DNA of 6,951 nt from a bacterium. Lineage in GTDB: Bacteria > SZUA-79 > Acidulodesulfobacterales > Acidulodesulfobacteraceae. The translations under genes were made by a program, and so were the position numbers. Shown here piece by piece: positions 6,470 through 6,951 of this stretch. The notes beneath the pieces were generated by a model. It was not told the DNA's origin. It did no database searches and saw only the letters and a list, made by a program, of their open reading frames with translations. Each line of letters starts with the position of its first letter. Position 1 is the first letter of the stretch. The stretch covers positions 1 through 6,951 of the forward strand of contig JAJYYS010000085.1 of NCBI GenBank assembly GCA_021800745.1. Direction: 5' to 3'.

Positions 6470-6951
6470 CTAAATACTAACGTTTATATTTATATAATTA
6501 TATAACGTATCCCTTCTCGCCGGAATTTTGCCTGCCCGTTTTATTAAATTTATAATTTCGCCTTCGGATAGATATTCGCCGAAATTACCTCCGGCGCTCT
6601 TTGTAATATTCTCTTCCATTAAAGTTCCGCCGAAATCGTTAACGCCGCATTCAAGAGATTTTAACGCTGAGTGGACGCCTATTTTCGGCCAACTTGCCTG
6701 AATATTTTTAAAATTATCTAAATATAATCTTAAAATTGCGTAAAATTTAAGCACGGCTTCATTATCGTAGATTTTAGTCTGATTTACCTGTTTCCTTAGG
6801 GACGTTTTAGGCGAAATAAACGGCAAAGCGATAAATTCCGTAAATCCGCCGGTTTCATCCTGAATCCGCCTTATAAGGCTTAAATGATACGCCAAATCTT
6901 CGTTTGATTCTATATGTCCGAAAAGAACCGTAGCCGACGTTTTAACTCCAA
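6470..6951 (-). CDS. cofH: CofH-like radical SAM enzyme (5-amino-6-ribitylaminouracil-tyrosine 4-hydroxyphenyl transferase), 5' end missing
   Basis: The gene enters through the right edge; the visible part is the C-terminal 159 residues, a little under half of a typical CofH. The reading frame is open to base 6949 on the minus strand, so the TTG at 6895 is an internal leucine, not a start. CofH-type features are the strand TSATVLFGHIES, IQDETGGFTEFIALPF, NIQASWPKIG, NDFGGTLMEENITKSAGG and, near the end, IPARRDTLYN. GGTLMEEN and RDTLYN favour CofH over menaquinone enzymes MqnC (which has GSTMIEEN) and MqnE. CofH joins the 4-hydroxybenzyl group of tyrosine to 5-amino-6-ribitylaminouracil for the F420/FO deazaflavin and releases 2-iminoacetate. 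The N-terminal CX3CX2C cluster motif is outside the window. It is 8 bases upstream of thiS and on the same strand. A related tyrosine-cleaving enzyme with another acceptor cannot be excluded. Confidence 0.8.
   Translation of the reverse strand, partial: GVKTSATVLFGHIESNEDLAYHLSLIRRIQDETGGFTEFIALPFISPKTSLRKQVNQTKIYDNEAVLKFYAILRLYLDNFKNIQASWPKIGVHSALKSLECGVNDFGGTLMEENITKSAGGNFGEYLSEGEIINLIKRAGKIPARRDTLYNYININVSI

Noticed and set aside
6470..6951. ThiH or a menaquinone enzyme (MqnC/MqnE) as the identity of the right-edge gene
   Set aside because: The visible half has GGTLMEEN and RDTLYN as in CofH and lacks the ThiH C-terminal pattern. The missing N-terminal half leaves some doubt.
1..6951. CRISPR array, prophage, toxin-antitoxin pair or defence system
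   Set aside because: No regularly spaced direct repeats, integrase, phage genes or small paired genes are visible; all long frames belong to housekeeping or enzyme families.

Overview
The window is AT-rich, gene-dense bacterial chromosome carrying mostly housekeeping genes. Gene content (B12-domain radical SAM protein fused to DUF2344, site-2 protease beside scpA, RluB-type pseudouridine synthase, ThiS/ThiG) fits an anaerobic or microaerophilic Gram-negative lineage, possibly of the former Deltaproteobacteria. That placement is inference from codon and gene style; no taxonomic marker in the window settles it.

Layout. The left edge holds tRNA-Gly(GCC) on the minus strand with its own near-consensus promoter. 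Next, also on the minus strand, is a 789-residue B12-binding-type radical SAM protein whose C-terminal DUF2344 domain looks cut to about half length. A 386-base intergenic region (2600-2985) separates this gene from a rightward pair. It contains a 257-bp MITE-like element with 20-bp perfect inverted ends and nested internal palindromes, flanked by two outward promoters that each sit only 8-10 bases from a start codon, so both mRNAs may be leaderless. The plus-strand pair is a site-2 (M50) protease and scpA, separated by 4 bases. They converge on a four-gene minus-strand cluster that enters from the right edge: a CofH-type radical SAM enzyme (partial), thiS, thiG and an RluB/RsuA-family pseudouridine synthase. 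The stop codons of scpA and rluB are only 2 bases apart, with no visible terminator.

How the genes fit together. ThiS (sulfur carrier) and ThiG (thiazole synthase) make the thiazole half of thiamine from deoxyxylulose phosphate, ThiS thiocarboxylate and dehydroglycine (2-iminoacetate). No thiH or thiO, the usual dehydroglycine suppliers, is visible. The gene directly upstream is instead CofH-like, and CofH chemistry on tyrosine also releases 2-iminoacetate. This makes cofH-thiS-thiG the most interesting arrangement here: CofH may feed thiazole synthesis instead of, or as well as, F420 synthesis. The M50, scpA and rluB genes look like remnants of the common M50-(trpS)-scpA-scpB-rluB neighbourhood, but scpB is absent and rluB is inverted and joined to the thiamine genes.
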